From: Candidatus Gastranaerophilales bacterium
Lineage (GTDB): Bacteria > Cyanobacteriota > Vampirovibrionia > Gastranaerophilales > Gastranaerophilaceae
DNA: 40,588 nt
Direction of reading: 5' to 3'
Assembly: GCA_944325605.1 (NCBI GenBank)
Contig: CALVAX010000015.1
Location: forward strand, 1-40,588
Both the position numbers and the translations under genes were made by a program. A model generated the notes under the pieces. The model ran no database searches. It worked only from the letters and a program-made list of their open reading frames with translations, and was not told the DNA's origin. Below, piece after piece: positions 1 through 7,510 of this stretch (position 1 is the first letter of the stretch; each line of letters starts with the position of its first letter).

Positions 1-218
1 TCGCTTGAAAGCTCGTTTACTACGCGTTCCACGATGAACGTACTTTTCTTATGCAATGCTTCGTTTTTATCCGGTTTCGCGCTTTGCAGCGTTGGGATTA
101 ACAATACCGCCAACACTCCGATTACTACGCAGCTGATTAAGATTTCCATCATTGTGAAGCCGCGGAAATAACCACTTGCACCGGCTTTTACAAACAAATG
201 TTTCCATAAATTTTTCAT
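1..218 (-). CDS. Type IV prepilin-like protein, N-terminal part (cut by window edge)
   Basis: Reading leftwards from an ATG at 218, the frame stays open to the window edge, about 72 residues. The protein has a short basic leader, then G20|F21-T-M-M-E25 followed by a hydrophobic stretch rich in V, I and L up to about residue 43. This is the class III (prepilin peptidase) signal: cleavage before F21, with the conserved Glu at mature position 5. Type IV pilins and type II secretion pseudopilins share it, so the exact class is open. The start is supported by an AGGAGC ribosome-binding site about 8 bases upstream. The gene is transcribed divergently from yebC and sits behind an unusually long leader with a strong promoter. 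Confidence 0.85.
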   Translation of the reverse strand, partial: MKNLWKHLFVKAGASGYFRGFTMMEILISCVVIGVLAVLLIPTLQSAKPDKNEALHKKSTFIVERVVNELSS

Positions 219-428
219 ACTTTTTGCTCCTAATATATAATATTCTACTTTTTCTCGTGTTTAGATATGACAAAACACAGTCTTAAATAAGTTTCTAAGG
301 CTGCGATTTTGCAACGGAACAAAGGGCATCATAATATATATGATGTCCACCCAAGCCAAAATTTAAATATTTGGACCGGGATCGCATAAACTGATTATTG
401 TTCCTTTTGCTCAATTTATAGTAATTAC
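219..428 (-). promoter_or_regulatory. Long structured 5' leader of the prepilin mRNA, possible pseudoknot or cis-regulatory RNA
   Basis: The leader holds two complementary pairs in interleaved order along the RNA: GGAACAA (404-398) with TTGTTCC (322-316), and TGCGAT (386-381) with ATCGCA (307-302). If both form, this is an H-type pseudoknot. Between them lie two hairpins, CCAAA/TTTGG (374-370 with 360-356) and CATCAT/ATGATG (345-340 with 332-327). It does not match the c-di-GMP-I, c-di-GMP-II, preQ1, purine or glutamine riboswitch consensus sequences as I remember them. A regulatory role is inferred from structure and position only. Confidence 0.45.
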
Positions 429-434
429 ATATTT

Positions 435-463
435 ATTATAACATTTGTCAGTGTAATTTTCAA
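435..463 (-). promoter_or_regulatory. Sigma-70-type promoter of the prepilin gene
   Basis: On the minus strand, TTGAAA (463-458) and TATAAT (440-435) are 17 bases apart. Predicted transcription start is near 428, which gives a leader of about 210 bases before the ATG at 218. Confidence 0.75.
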
Positions 464-474
464 GTCCTTACAAT

Positions 475-503
475 TTGTATTTTAGAAATATTTTTGTTAT
501 CAT
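475..503 (+). promoter_or_regulatory. Promoter of the yebC operon
   Basis: TTGTAT (475-480) and TATCAT (498-503) are 17 bases apart, followed about 25 bases later by the GGAGG ribosome-binding site (528-532) of yebC. Confidence 0.55.
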
Positions 504-538
504 AAAAACAGAATGTATTTCAGATTTGGAGGAAAACA

Positions 539-1288
539 ATGTCAGGACACTCAAAGTGGTCAACTATTAAACGCAAAAAGGCCAAAGTCGACAGCCAGAG
601 AGCTGTTGTTTTTCAAAAGTATTCAAGGGAATTAATCGTGTCGGCACGCCTCGGCGGCCCTGATCCGGCCGGAAATTTCAGGCTGAGAACGGCTATTGAG
701 CAGGCTAAGGCCGCAGGACTTCCTAACGACAATATTAAAAGAGCTATTGAAAAAGGTGCCGGCTCCGGTGCTGCTGACAATTACGAAGAACTTACTTATG
801 AAGGTTATGCTCCGGGCGGTGTTGCTGTCGTTGTCGAGGCTATGACCGACAATCGCAACCGTACAGCAGGAGATATCAGAAGTTTCTTTACTAAATACGG
901 AGGAAGCCTCGGCGCTACAGGATGTGTCGGCTGGATGTTCGACCCCAGAGGCGTTATTACGTTTGACGATTCCGTTGATTACGACAAACTTTTTGAAACT
1001 GCTATCAGCCTTGATGCGCTTGATATTACAGAGGATGATGGCGAATATAAAGTCTACACTACTGTAGAAAATTTTCAAAATGTCGTAGAAGGTTTGGAAA
1101 ATGCCGGATTAAAAAGCGTTTCGGCTGAACTTACCAGAATTCCTCAGAACACAATCGAAATAACAGATGAAGAAACTGCCGGACAAATCCTTAAATTGCT
1201 GGAAAAACTGGAAGAACACGACGATGTACAAAATGTTTATGCTAATTTCGATATCTCAGATGATATTCTCCAAAAATTAGAGGGCTGA
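539..1288 (+). CDS. yebC: YebC/PmpR (TACO1) family protein
   Basis: This is a full-length member at 249 residues, opening with the diagnostic MSGHSKWSTIKRKK signature and continuing with the conserved helices (the NFRLRTAIEQAKAAGLPNDN region) and the GG-rich central domain. The family is usually annotated as a DNA-binding regulator, and more recent work links bacterial and mitochondrial members to translation, so the exact role here is open. The start is set by GGAGG seven bases upstream. It is the first gene of a compact operon: its TGA stop overlaps the ATG of the diguanylate cyclase by one base (TGATG), which suggests translational coupling. Confidence 0.95.
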   Translation: MSGHSKWSTIKRKKAKVDSQRAVVFQKYSRELIVSARLGGPDPAGNFRLRTAIEQAKAAGLPNDNIKRAIEKGAGSGAADNYEELTYEGYAPGGVAVVVEAMTDNRNRTAGDIRSFFTKYGGSLGATGCVGWMFDPRGVITFDDSVDYDKLFETAISLDALDITEDDGEYKVYTTVENFQNVVEGLENAGLKSVSAELTRIPQNTIEITDEETAGQILKLLEKLEEHDDVQNVYANFDISDDILQKLEG

Positions 1289-2646
1289 TGTTAGATTTAA
1301 TAGAAAAATTATCCCAAAAACTCGACAGCGCCGAAAATTCCAAAAGTCTGGTCAGCGCTTTAAGGGACTTTTTTATTAAAAATTTCAAAATCTCTCGCCT
1401 TGATGCTTTTGTTCTGGACAAGGAAACTAACCGGCTTGTAGATTTTTCAAAAGATTGGGTCAGCCCTGATTGTGATTTGGTTCAATCCAAAGAGCTTCAG
1501 GATATTTTGCCAAAAATTACCCGGAACAAATATATTACAGATTATAAAAATTTTATATTCTTCTCACTTCCCAAAAACGGAAAAAGTCTCGGAATTATAA
1601 AAATCGAAGGCGGCCGCTCGCTTGATAAAATAATCGAATTTATGCATACGGCCTCATATATTATTTCCATAAAAATCCAGAATGTTATGCTTGCAGAAAG
1701 TATGAAAAAAAATCTGGACTTCTATGAATTGATGAAAAATATCGCTAAAATCATTGAAACTCAATATGAGCTTAATTATGTAATCCCGCTCATCGGTGAA
1801 ATGATAGATAAATTTATGTCGAATTGTCTTATTTATATATTTATAAGACATAAATCTAAAATGGAATTGATGTGGCCTGCAAACTGCAAAGACAAAACTA
1901 TCCTTGAAGAAGCTGAAAAACTTACAGAAAAATACAATTACAACATTTTCCAAAACGGCAAAACCGGAATATTTCCGCTTGTGAACGAAAACAGACTTCT
2001 GGGCTGCATTGCGGCTAAAACAATGAGCGGAGAGTTCTCTCAACAGGAAATAAACCACATTGAACAGCTTGCAAAACAAGCCTCCTCCACCATAAACAGA
2101 GCGATTGTTTACGGCGAAATTCTGAAACACGCAACCCTTGATGCTCTGACCGGATTCTACAACAGACGCCATCTTGAAGAAAGAATAAAACAGGAAACTT
2201 CTAAAGCTAAACGTCAGAAAACATCTCTCTGCGTCATTATGACGGATATAGACTTTTTTAAACGCGTCAATGACACATACGGTCATGCTGCTGGCGATCT
2301 TGTACTTCAGACAGTTTCAAAAACAATCCGCTCCCAGCTTAGAGAATACGATATCGCAGGCCGGTACGGAGGCGAAGAGTTTGCACTGCTCCTGCCTTTC
2401 ACCAGAATGGAAGAGGCTGTTATGGTCGCTGAAAGACTTAGAAAAGCTGTTGAAAACAAAAAAGTCGATCTTTCTAAAATAAATCCGGAAAAAACACTTG
2501 ATCCTATTAATATTACAATCAGTTCCGGAATTTATGAATTCAAGCCGCAGGATTCAGCGGAAGATTTGCTGAAAAAAGCTGACAAAGCACTTTATGAAGC
2601 TAAAGAATCAGGAAGAAATAAAATAGTGGTGAATAAAGATGAATAA
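1288..2646 (+). CDS. Diguanylate cyclase (GAF-like sensor region plus GGDEF domain)
   Basis: The protein has 452 residues. The C-terminal GGDEF domain (about 285-450) carries GGEEF at 361-365, which is catalytically competent, and an RxxD product-inhibition site (R352-D355) exactly five residues before it. It should therefore make c-di-GMP from two GTP under feedback control. The roughly 280-residue N-terminus has no membrane segment or signal peptide, and residues about 140-275 look like a cytoplasmic GAF-type sensor ending in a linker helix. It overlaps yebC by one base and tsaE by eight. c-di-GMP commonly controls type IV pili and surface attachment, and prepilin genes occur nearby; the link is only contextual. 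Confidence 0.93.
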   Translation: MLDLIEKLSQKLDSAENSKSLVSALRDFFIKNFKISRLDAFVLDKETNRLVDFSKDWVSPDCDLVQSKELQDILPKITRNKYITDYKNFIFFSLPKNGKSLGIIKIEGGRSLDKIIEFMHTASYIISIKIQNVMLAESMKKNLDFYELMKNIAKIIETQYELNYVIPLIGEMIDKFMSNCLIYIFIRHKSKMELMWPANCKDKTILEEAEKLTEKYNYNIFQNGKTGIFPLVNENRLLGCIAAKTMSGEFSQQEINHIEQLAKQASSTINRAIVYGEILKHATLDALTGFYNRRHLEERIKQETSKAKRQKTSLCVIMTDIDFFKRVNDTYGHAAGDLVLQTVSKTIRSQLREYDIAGRYGGEEFALLLPFTRMEEAVMVAERLRKAVENKKVDLSKINPEKTLDPINITISSGIYEFKPQDSAEDLLKKADKALYEAKESGRNKIVVNKDE

Positions 2647-3118
2647 AAACAAATACGAAAAAATCTGCCATAACTTGGATGAAACAAAAGAACTTGCATA
2701 CAGGTTTGCAAATCTGGCGCAAAACGGATGCTTCGTAAGCCTTTACGGAGAAATCGGAGCCGGCAAAACCGCATTTATAAAACTCGCAGCCGAAGCTCTC
2801 GGTGTCAAAGAAAAAGTTACAAGCCCCAGCTTTGTAATTCTAAACGAATATCACACGGCTAAAATCCCAATTTACCATTTTGACCTCTACAGGCTTGAAA
2901 ATGAAGGAGTCAAAACAATTCTTGATGAATTAAGGGAATATTCCGAAGGCAAACAGATAACATTTGTCGAATGGGCAGAATTTTCTCAGGACGAAATTCC
3001 TTTTAACCATATAAAAATCAACGTCACTTATGAGGACAATGAAGATAGAAAATATTCTTTTGAAGCTTTCGGTGATGACAATATAAAAATTACGGAAGGA
3101 CTCAACAATGACAGATAA
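2639..3118 (+). CDS. tsaE: tRNA threonylcarbamoyladenosine biosynthesis ATPase TsaE
   Basis: The protein has 159 residues, typical for TsaE. The Walker A motif GEIGAGKT is at 37-44, followed by the family's TSPSF element and a conserved VEW segment. TsaE is the ATPase that works with TsaB and TsaD to make the universal t6A37 modification in tRNAs reading ANN codons. The gene begins inside the end of the diguanylate cyclase (8-base overlap) and is followed by tsaB with an 11-base overlap, a usual pairing. TsaD and TsaC are not in the window. Confidence 0.93.
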   Translation: MNKNKYEKICHNLDETKELAYRFANLAQNGCFVSLYGEIGAGKTAFIKLAAEALGVKEKVTSPSFVILNEYHTAKIPIYHFDLYRLENEGVKTILDELREYSEGKQITFVEWAEFSQDEIPFNHIKINVTYEDNEDRKYSFEAFGDDNIKITEGLNNDR

Positions 3119-3749
3119 AAATTATATCCTTTGCTTTGATACCTGCTTAGAAAAAATGTATATTACACTTTCCACAGACAACTCAATCATTGAATCTGAA
3201 ACCGTTGAAAATCATGATTTGAAATATCACAGCGCATTTTTAATTTCATCTGTCGGGCAGATTCTGAACAAGCACAACCTAAAACCCGAAAACATTCAGC
3301 TTATCGGGATAAACAACGGCCCCGGCAGCTTTACCGGTATAAGAGCCTGCACTACAACCGCAAGAGTTATGGCACAGCAGCTTGATGTTAAAGCCGTAGG
3401 CGTTTCAAGTCTTGAGATTATAACAAAAGCCTATGAAGATACAAAACATCCCTCAAAACCTGTCTTGACAGCACTTGATGCCAGAAAAAATATGGCCTAT
3501 TTATACCTGAACAATGAAATCAAAGGCGCTGTTGCGATTGACAAAATCAAGGAAATTATAGAAAACGGAGATTTTGAAATTCTGACAGATGACAAACTCC
3601 AGCCTGTTCTCGGAGGAACTTCTTATCAAAAACTTCATCTCCCGCTCGGAGAAAAATTAGCTGAACTTACAATTCAAAAATCAAAAACAGAGGATTGCGA
3701 CTGGAGAAAGCTTAAACCGCTTTATATACAGCCGCCTCCGATGGGATAA
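3108..3749 (+). CDS. tsaB: tRNA threonylcarbamoyladenosine biosynthesis protein TsaB
   Basis: The protein has 213 residues, a little short of typical TsaB length (about 220-240). It belongs to the ASKHA fold: an N-terminal FDT motif and the family signature NGPGSFTGIRACTTTARV mark it. TsaB is the non-catalytic paralogue of TsaD that forms the TsaB-TsaD-TsaE complex for t6A37 synthesis. The start overlaps the end of tsaE by 11 bases. It is the last gene of the yebC operon, and a clear intrinsic terminator begins 11 bases after its stop. Confidence 0.93.
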   Translation: MTDKNYILCFDTCLEKMYITLSTDNSIIESETVENHDLKYHSAFLISSVGQILNKHNLKPENIQLIGINNGPGSFTGIRACTTTARVMAQQLDVKAVGVSSLEIITKAYEDTKHPSKPVLTALDARKNMAYLYLNNEIKGAVAIDKIKEIIENGDFEILTDDKLQPVLGGTSYQKLHLPLGEKLAELTIQKSKTEDCDWRKLKPLYIQPPPMG

Positions 3750-3759
3750 TATTTATAAC

Positions 3760-3797
3760 TGCCGGTTACATTTCTTAATGAACCGGCAAAATTTTTA
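3760..3797 (+). terminator. Intrinsic terminator of the yebC-tsaB operon
   Basis: An 8-bp stem TGCCGGTT (3760-3767) / AACCGGCA (3781-3788) with a 13-base loop is followed by AAATTTTTATT. Confidence 0.8.
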
Positions 3798-3817
3798 TTC
3801 AGGAGTTTTACTATAAT

Positions 3818-5428
3818 ATGAAAATAACAGAAATCAGGAATTACTCATTAAATGCACCTAAAAGAGTTTCATTGAATAATCGTTCCGATTATTCACGGAA
3901 TAAATCATTTATTCCGCAAAATGACAGTTTTCAAAAATCGCAGGAGGCGCCCTGCGGCATAACCTTCACGGCAAATCCGGCAAGTCTGCTTGAAAAAAGA
4001 ATCCACGCAATCACAACAAGCTCAAAAATAAAAACCAAGAAAGAATTCCGCGAACTTGCGCGCAACCGTGTTATCCACTGTTTCTACTGCCAGAAACCCG
4101 TATTCAGCCCGGATTTTGTAGATGAATTAAATATCAGAGGGGTGTTTGACGGCTCTATTGAAAATTTTGTAAAAGAACTTGCGCCTTACAAACCGTACCT
4201 TAAACCAACATCCTACGATATATTCAAATACATAGAAGAAACCGCAAAACGTGCTCCGCAAACCCACCTTTCACGTGCGCTGCAAATTTTGAACGAAGAC
4301 GCAATTCTGGATTTGAGGCAAAAACAGCTTCCTATATTCAAACAGATTGAAAATGAATTTCAAGAGCTTCCATCCGGAGTGCGGGAAAGAGTTTTAAAAG
4401 TCCTTAAAATACATAAAAACAGACTTAAAGGAATACCACAGCACGAAGAATTCAGCCCGAAAGACTTCAGTTACAAAATAAAAAAATCTTCGGAAACAGT
4501 TGTAAAAAATATTCACAGGACTCCGCTTTCAAATTATGCAGATACAATGCTTGCAACAACGCAGACAAAATACCGTAACATTTACGACAACAATATAATC
4601 AACAAAACGTTCCAGCACAACGACAATCTGGATTACAACCTGCCGGTGAACTTAAGAGGCATGCAGCTATATCTTGTAGAACAGATAAAAAAAATAGGAA
4701 TAAAAATCGGCAGAAACGATATTCTGACGACCTGCAAAATGGCAGAAGATATCCTGCTCGGGAAACCTGTTAAAATGAAGTTCAGCAACAAAGCGTTCTG
4801 CCACGATCTTGAAAAAGTTTTAAACGGCTACAAAAACGAAAAAATCAAAAGAAAAATTTTTAAAACTGTTGCAAAACTCCCGACATCTTCAAACAACCTT
4901 AGTTCTTTTATTGCAAAACACGAATTTTCAAGCTCTGCCACAATAGGCTATGAACTATTAAAACCTTCAATTACAACATTAGAGCACATGCAGCCTGAAT
5001 CAACCAAAGGCTCAAATGTAAATCATCTTGGCAACTTTGCGCATGCCTGCGGCCCTTGCAATCACAAGCGCTCATCGGGAAATATGGCTGTATATCTTGA
5101 AAAGTTTCCCAAAACCAGTCCCCAGGTTTATTTTAACGACATGATAGGCGTTGTAAACGACGGATTTATATCGCTTGAAGATATTTTGCGTATGAAGGAA
5201 ACAATCTACATGCAAAGCGGACGCAATATGAATATGTCCCAGTTGTCTACGAATGTTTTGAGGGAAAACTTTCCGCCGAACAAAGCGCAGGAAAATTTCG
5301 ATTATTTTATAGAGCTGGCAAATAATTATCTAATATCAGGGCGCGACATTCTCTGGCTGCAGCAGGAATTACGCAAAAGATGCGGCATTGCAGTCAAAAT
5401 GACCAATCTGAAAGCAATTTTTTATTAA
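3818..5428 (+). CDS. HNH-endonuclease-like protein with a large internal insertion
   Basis: The protein has 536 residues. A first CxxC (C88-C91, in HCFYCQKP) and a second element with H390, N402 and C411-G-P-C414-N415-xx-R418 together match the zinc-bound HNH fold (CxxC ... H ... N ... CxxCN). Here the two cysteine pairs are about 320 residues apart, where 20-60 is usual, so a mostly helical Lys-rich domain is inserted. The N-terminal ~50 residues are low-complexity and polar and end in ITFTANP, a signature shared with other proteins in this window. There is no signal peptide. The start lies about 12 bases after AGGAG. Nuclease activity and target are unknown; the zinc site alone could also be structural. 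Confidence 0.75.
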   Translation: MKITEIRNYSLNAPKRVSLNNRSDYSRNKSFIPQNDSFQKSQEAPCGITFTANPASLLEKRIHAITTSSKIKTKKEFRELARNRVIHCFYCQKPVFSPDFVDELNIRGVFDGSIENFVKELAPYKPYLKPTSYDIFKYIEETAKRAPQTHLSRALQILNEDAILDLRQKQLPIFKQIENEFQELPSGVRERVLKVLKIHKNRLKGIPQHEEFSPKDFSYKIKKSSETVVKNIHRTPLSNYADTMLATTQTKYRNIYDNNIINKTFQHNDNLDYNLPVNLRGMQLYLVEQIKKIGIKIGRNDILTTCKMAEDILLGKPVKMKFSNKAFCHDLEKVLNGYKNEKIKRKIFKTVAKLPTSSNNLSSFIAKHEFSSSATIGYELLKPSITTLEHMQPESTKGSNVNHLGNFAHACGPCNHKRSSGNMAVYLEKFPKTSPQVYFNDMIGVVNDGFISLEDILRMKETIYMQSGRNMNMSQLSTNVLRENFPPNKAQENFDYFIELANNYLISGRDILWLQQELRKRCGIAVKMTNLKAIFY

Positions 5429-5455
5429 CAAAAGTAAACATTTTTCTAAAAATAT

Positions 5456-5483
5456 TAAATTTTGCAAAACAAAATGCCGATAC
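5456..5483 (+). promoter_or_regulatory. Sigma-28 (FliA/SigD)-like promoter
   Basis: TAAATTTT (5456-5463), 12 bases, then GCCGATAC (5476-5483) matches the flagellar sigma-28 consensus (TAAAGTTT, 11 bases, GCCGATAA) at 14 of 16 positions with one extra spacer base. It lies 41 bases before the ATG at 5524. A second copy with the same spacing lies before the filament-like gene at 37977. Confidence 0.55.
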
Positions 5484-5516
5484 CCTGTATAGTAATAAAC
5501 AAAAATTAACAGGGTA
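5481..5516 (+). promoter_or_regulatory. Perfect 8-bp inverted repeat over the -10 and ribosome-binding site
   Basis: TACCCTGT (5481-5488) and ACAGGGTA (5509-5516) are exact inverted copies separated by 20 bases. The right arm contains AGGG, the likely ribosome-binding site for the ATG at 5524, and the left arm overlaps the -10 of the sigma-28-like promoter. It could be an operator or, if transcription starts further upstream, a hairpin that hides the ribosome-binding site. Confidence 0.45.
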
Positions 5517-5523
5517 ATCAAAA

Positions 5524-5820
5524 ATGGCTGACACACAATTTACGTTCAACAGGCCTTACAAACCCTTCGGCATGAATGTCAAAGTGCCCGAAATCGGTGA
5601 AAAGACCTTACAACAGGCAGGCAAGACTTTAAGCAACATTGCAAAAAGTCCGGTAGATCCGCTTTTCAAATTTCTGGAAGAAAACGAGGAAGTATTTAAC
5701 GGCGATATCACGTTCCAGATAAACAAACTTTTCGCGGAAGGATTCACTATAGGGTCTGCGATGAGAATGGAGGATGAAAAAATCAACGGAATGCCTCCGA
5801 GCTTTGACATGCATTTTTAG
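5524..5820 (+). CDS. Small protein of unknown function (98 residues)
   Basis: I do not recognise this protein. It is soluble, mildly acidic, without signal peptide, membrane segment or cysteine. The N-terminal third is Pro/Phe-rich (NRPYKPFG), and the rest is probably helical with an amphipathic stretch (ITFQINKLFAEGFTIGSAM). The start follows AGGG by nine bases. The gene stands alone: the gap to the upstream HNH-like gene contains a sigma-28-like promoter and an inverted repeat. The sigma-28-like promoter suggests co-expression with the filament-like protein at 37977. Length is close to that of the anti-sigma factor FlgM, but I see no sequence similarity to it. Confidence 0.7.
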   Translation: MADTQFTFNRPYKPFGMNVKVPEIGEKTLQQAGKTLSNIAKSPVDPLFKFLEENEEVFNGDITFQINKLFAEGFTIGSAMRMEDEKINGMPPSFDMHF

Positions 5821-5893
5821 TTTAAAATAGAGATTAATAACGAGGATAACTTGCGCGCGATACAGCGCGCGGCGGAATAAACAGAGGTTGGTA

Positions 5894-6412
5894 GTGTACG
5901 GGTTAAAAAAGCATATTAAAAATACAATAATACTCTTGTTTACAATTTTTGCATTTTCAGGAATTTGTTATGCGCAAAATTTAAAATGGAATAAAATGCC
6001 GCTTTTAGTCTGTATGCCTCCGAATGCAAACAACTCTTTAATGAAAGAAGCCTTTACTAATTGGCAGAAAGCAACAAAAAACAAAGTTTCTTTTGTGTTT
6101 TTAACAGCAAACGCTTGCCCTGATGCGCAAATTACAGTGAGCTACGCCCCGAATAAAAGAAAATCAAAAACAGATTTTTCTTATGTCGGAAATTATTTTA
6201 CAAAAGCGCACATTGAAATGGGGCTTTTAACAAAAGAAGGCAGACCGTCAGACAAAGCTCTTCTGCTTGTGCTTATGATGCATGAAGCAGGTCACGCCAT
6301 CGGCATAATCGGACACTCAAACACCCCCTCAAGCGTAATGCAGCCGACAGTAAAGAAAGATTTTTATATTACAGAAGATTCAATACGAGAGATTAATAAA
6401 CTGTACAAATAA
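5894..6412 (+). CDS. Secreted matrixin-like metalloprotease, altered zinc motif
   Basis: The protein has about 172 residues from the GTG at 5894, preferred over an in-frame TTG at 5888 because AGAGG (5883-5887) is six bases before the GTG and abuts the TTG. A Sec signal peptide (hydrophobic core ending GICYA) is followed by a small catalytic domain with HEAGHAIGIIGH and a Met-turn (SSVM), as in M10 matrixins. The third zinc histidine is one residue further along than in the canonical HExxHxxGxxH. There is no pro-domain cysteine switch. It is the first of two tandem paralogues and probably acts outside the inner membrane. Confidence 0.85.
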   Translation: MYGLKKHIKNTIILLFTIFAFSGICYAQNLKWNKMPLLVCMPPNANNSLMKEAFTNWQKATKNKVSFVFLTANACPDAQITVSYAPNKRKSKTDFSYVGNYFTKAHIEMGLLTKEGRPSDKALLLVLMMHEAGHAIGIIGHSNTPSSVMQPTVKKDFYITEDSIREINKLYK

Positions 6413-6451
6413 GATAAAAAACTTAATAGAACTATATTTATGGAGAAAAAC

Positions 6452-6976
6452 ATGAAAAAACTACTTTTATTTCTAATGATTTTAATTTTAACAACAGCCC
6501 CTGTGCTGGCAGTAGAAAAAATCGGAACCTGGCAAAAGATGCCGATTAGCGTATATATTCAGGAAAGCCGGCGCGATTATCTGATGAAAAAAGCCTTCGG
6601 GGACTGGCAATCAGCAACGAACAGAGTTGTAGAATTTGAATTTGTCGACAATCCGGATGAAGCGCAAATTGTTGTAACATTTGAAGATAAAGTTTCGGAC
6701 AGAGCAGAAAACGCCGTAGGTCTTACATACCCTTATGTGGATAAGAACGGACACTTTACCGGAGCCAAAATTATTATAGCTAAATACTCAGACAGCCAGA
6801 CCATAAAAATGACAAACCACCAGTTAATGAAAATTATGAGACATGAAATAGGACACGCAATAGGGCTTGAACATACAAATTCGCCAAACTCAATTATGAA
6901 CCCGACAACAAACAAATGTCTTGACATAACAAAAGATGACATTAAGCTCTTAAGAACGATTTACGGAGCAGATTAA
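6452..6976 (+). CDS. Secreted matrixin-like metalloprotease
   Basis: The protein has 174 residues from the ATG at 6452. An in-frame ATG at 6440 overlaps the GGAG ribosome-binding site, which lies six bases before 6452. A clear signal peptide (MKKLLLFLMILILTTAPVLA) precedes a short domain that starts with a W-x-K-M-P element shared with the upstream gene. The zinc motif HEIGHAIGLEH is canonical M10, followed by the Met-turn NSIM. The two genes share domain order and the WQ(K/S)AT segment, so they are a tandem duplication. The substrate is unknown. Confidence 0.87.
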   Translation: MKKLLLFLMILILTTAPVLAVEKIGTWQKMPISVYIQESRRDYLMKKAFGDWQSATNRVVEFEFVDNPDEAQIVVTFEDKVSDRAENAVGLTYPYVDKNGHFTGAKIIIAKYSDSQTIKMTNHQLMKIMRHEIGHAIGLEHTNSPNSIMNPTTNKCLDITKDDIKLLRTIYGAD

Positions 6977-6982
6977 GAAAAA

Positions 6983-7132
6983 TCAATAATGTTCATCATC
7001 AAAAATTTTAAAATCTTGAGGAATACGTTTTTCGATTTCGGAAAACAACTCGGCCAGTGATAGGCAGAAGACTTCGGTGTTTTTTAGCGCAATCAATTGA
7101 GCTTCGACTTCTGCTAGTTCTATTCGTGTCAA
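6983..7132 (-). pseudogene. Possible remnant of a small gene
   Basis: A 49-codon frame on the minus strand runs from TTG (7132) to TGA (6983) and has coding-like content (TRIELAEVEAQLIALKNTEV, then an acidic C-terminus DDEHY). No ATG or ribosome-binding site precedes it, and a stop lies a few codons upstream. It reads like the C-terminal end of a decayed small protein. I cannot assign a family. Confidence 0.25.
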
Positions 7133-7418
7133 AGTAGATTTTTGAATAACATTTTAGGATGAAAAGAGCTTGCAGGTTGAACCGTCAGCCAAACAAAGAA
7201 ATTTTTGAATTATCAGAGGACATTAAGATAAAATTTCGGATTAGTAAATCCGACCTACTCAACTGATATTGTTTTGCTAAGAGATGCTAATTAATATTTC
7301 TGTCAACTTTTGTTGGTCAGCACGTCCAACCTGCTAATCTACCCTAACCTTCCTCGACCTGGTGAGGAAACTATTTTACCTGATAAGCATCCAACCTTTC
7401 TACTATATCACTTCTCTC
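7133..7418. other. Non-coding interval upstream of pnp
   Basis: The interval holds two short hairpins that recur elsewhere: CGGATT-AGTA-AATCCG near 7233-7248 (related sequence near 16900) and GTTGG...CCAAC at 7312-7330. No gene is visible. An open frame extends upstream of pnp through this interval, but it precedes the promoter. Confidence 0.5.
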
Positions 7419-7446
7419 TTCACATAAATTTTGTTTGCTGTATAAT
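7419..7446 (+). promoter_or_regulatory. Promoter of pnp
   Basis: TTCACA (7419-7424) and TATAAT (7441-7446) are 16 bases apart. Predicted start near 7453 excludes upstream start codons and supports translation from 7511. Confidence 0.6.
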
Positions 7447-7510
7447 AAAAATGAACAAACAGAAGTGTATAACAAAAGCGCACAGGAAGTGCGGGAAAGA
7501 CAAGGTAATT

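Noticed and set aside
290-400. c-di-GMP riboswitch in the prepilin leader
   Set aside because: The attractive context (diguanylate cyclase nearby, pilin downstream) is not matched by the sequence: the conserved class I and class II core bases that I know are absent. Kept only as an unclassified structured leader.
5524-5820. 98-residue protein as the anti-sigma factor FlgM
   Set aside because: Length and the sigma-28-like promoter fit, but I see no FlgM sequence features; not enough to call.
7310-7510. N-terminal extension of PNPase from an upstream start at 7310 or the ATG at 7451
   Set aside because: The promoter -10 is at 7441-7446, so 7310 is outside the transcript and 7451 is at or before its 5' end; PNPase homology begins at 7511.
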